A DNA stretch of 14,078 nucleotides. It comes from Candidatus Krumholzibacteriia bacterium. Its GTDB lineage: Bacteria > Krumholzibacteriota > Krumholzibacteriia > LZORAL124-64-63. The notes under the pieces were generated by a model. The model did no database searches, was not told the DNA's origin, and saw only the letters and a list, made by a program, of their open reading frames with translations. The stretch is taken from assembly GCA_029935695.1 (NCBI GenBank), contig JAOZJV010000025.1, positions 1-14,078 of the forward strand. The letters are read 5' to 3'. Made by a program: the position numbers and the translations under genes. Shown in pieces: positions 13,901 through 14,078 of the stretch. Each line of letters begins with the position of its first letter. The first letter of the stretch is position 1.

Positions 13901-13935
13901 AGCCTGCCACCGCTATTGGTGGCAGGCTTTTTTTT
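13901..13935 (+). terminator. Rho-independent terminator of tpx
   Basis: AGCCTGCCACC (13901-13911) pairs perfectly with GGTGGCAGGCT (13918-13928) across a 6-base loop GCTATT, giving an 11-pair stem that runs directly into eight Ts (13928-13935). It lies 15 bases after the tpx stop codon. Confidence 0.95.
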
Positions 13936-13979
13936 GGATCCTCATGGCATTTCCAGCCCCCATGACTTAAACTCAAAGC

Positions 13980-14078
13980 ATGAGTTATCTTCAAACAAAA
14001 CTCACCGAGCAAACAGGCATCTCAGTGCCGGTTATCTGCGGCCCCATGTTTCCCTGCAGCAACCCGGAATTGATCGCC
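13980..14078 (+). CDS. Nitronate monooxygenase-like protein (N-terminus only)
   Basis: 33 codons are visible from ATG 13980 to the window edge. MSYLQTKLTEQTGISVPVI followed by CGPMFPCSNPELIA matches the start of the 2-nitropropane dioxygenase/nitronate monooxygenase family, FMN-dependent TIM-barrel enzymes in which the PVICGPM-like strand opens the barrel and lines the flavin site. These enzymes oxidise alkyl nitronates, such as propionate-3-nitronate, to carbonyl compounds and nitrite; some relatives are enoyl reductases of fatty-acid synthesis. The ribosome site is poor. A terminator separates it from tpx, so it should have its own promoter in the 44 bases between, but none is clear. With so little sequence, the family is likely and the activity uncertain. 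Confidence 0.7.
   Translation, partial: MSYLQTKLTEQTGISVPVICGPMFPCSNPELIA

Noticed and set aside
9..14078. CRISPR arrays, insertion sequences, tRNA or phage genes.
   Set aside because: I saw no regularly spaced repeats, terminal inverted repeats, transposase or integrase motifs, or tRNA cloverleaf sequences.

Overview
The window looks like a piece of a Gram-negative chromosome. It encodes an outer-membrane beta-barrel protein with a signal peptide and a C-terminal Phe, a periplasmic-type thioredoxin with a CcdA-like partner, an RND-family exporter and Tpx. Base composition is moderately GC-rich with AT-richer intergenic stretches. I see no phage, insertion sequence, CRISPR array, tRNA or rRNA. 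The lineage cannot be fixed from this sequence alone.

Positions 1-9950 hold one long minus-strand operon, read right to left and still open at the left edge. It encodes an RND/MMPL exporter, a divergent type-III-fold PLP-decarboxylase-like protein, a YghO-like GNAT, a FemAB/BioF2-like GNAT, and three radical SAM proteins with cobalamin-binding-type N-terminal domains (the third is cut by the window edge). The first five genes are chained by four consecutive 4-base ATGA stop/start overlaps. The sixth follows after 2 bases and the seventh after 53. This reads as a dedicated biosynthesis-and-export pathway: an amino-acid-like building block, one or two acyl transfers, radical chemistry on unactivated carbons, then export of a probably lipidic product. 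The product is inference. I do not recognise the locus as a described system.

Positions 9951-10219 are the upstream region of that operon. They carry a CATTAAC direct repeat with an 11-base pitch and a TGTGA-N6-ACACA palindrome.

Positions 10220-11347 hold a minus-strand pair, a membrane-anchored thioredoxin followed 3 bases later by a CcdA-like electron carrier. The pair is divergent from a plus-strand ZIP metal transporter (11527-12339), and reasonable sigma70-like promoters face both ways between them.

Positions 12352-13098 hold the most surprising gene. It is a beta-barrel protein on the minus strand whose signal peptide and barrel are joined in one reading frame through a single in-frame TGA. 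A hairpin begins just after the TGA, and its apical GGUC lies at the same offset (18 bases) as in the E. coli fdhF SECIS element. A selenocysteine at the N-terminus of an envelope protein is a serious possibility; a nonsense mutation is the main alternative.

Positions 13385-13885 are tpx (thiol peroxidase), closed by a strong terminator. After it, a nitronate-monooxygenase-like gene starts at 13980 and runs off the right edge.
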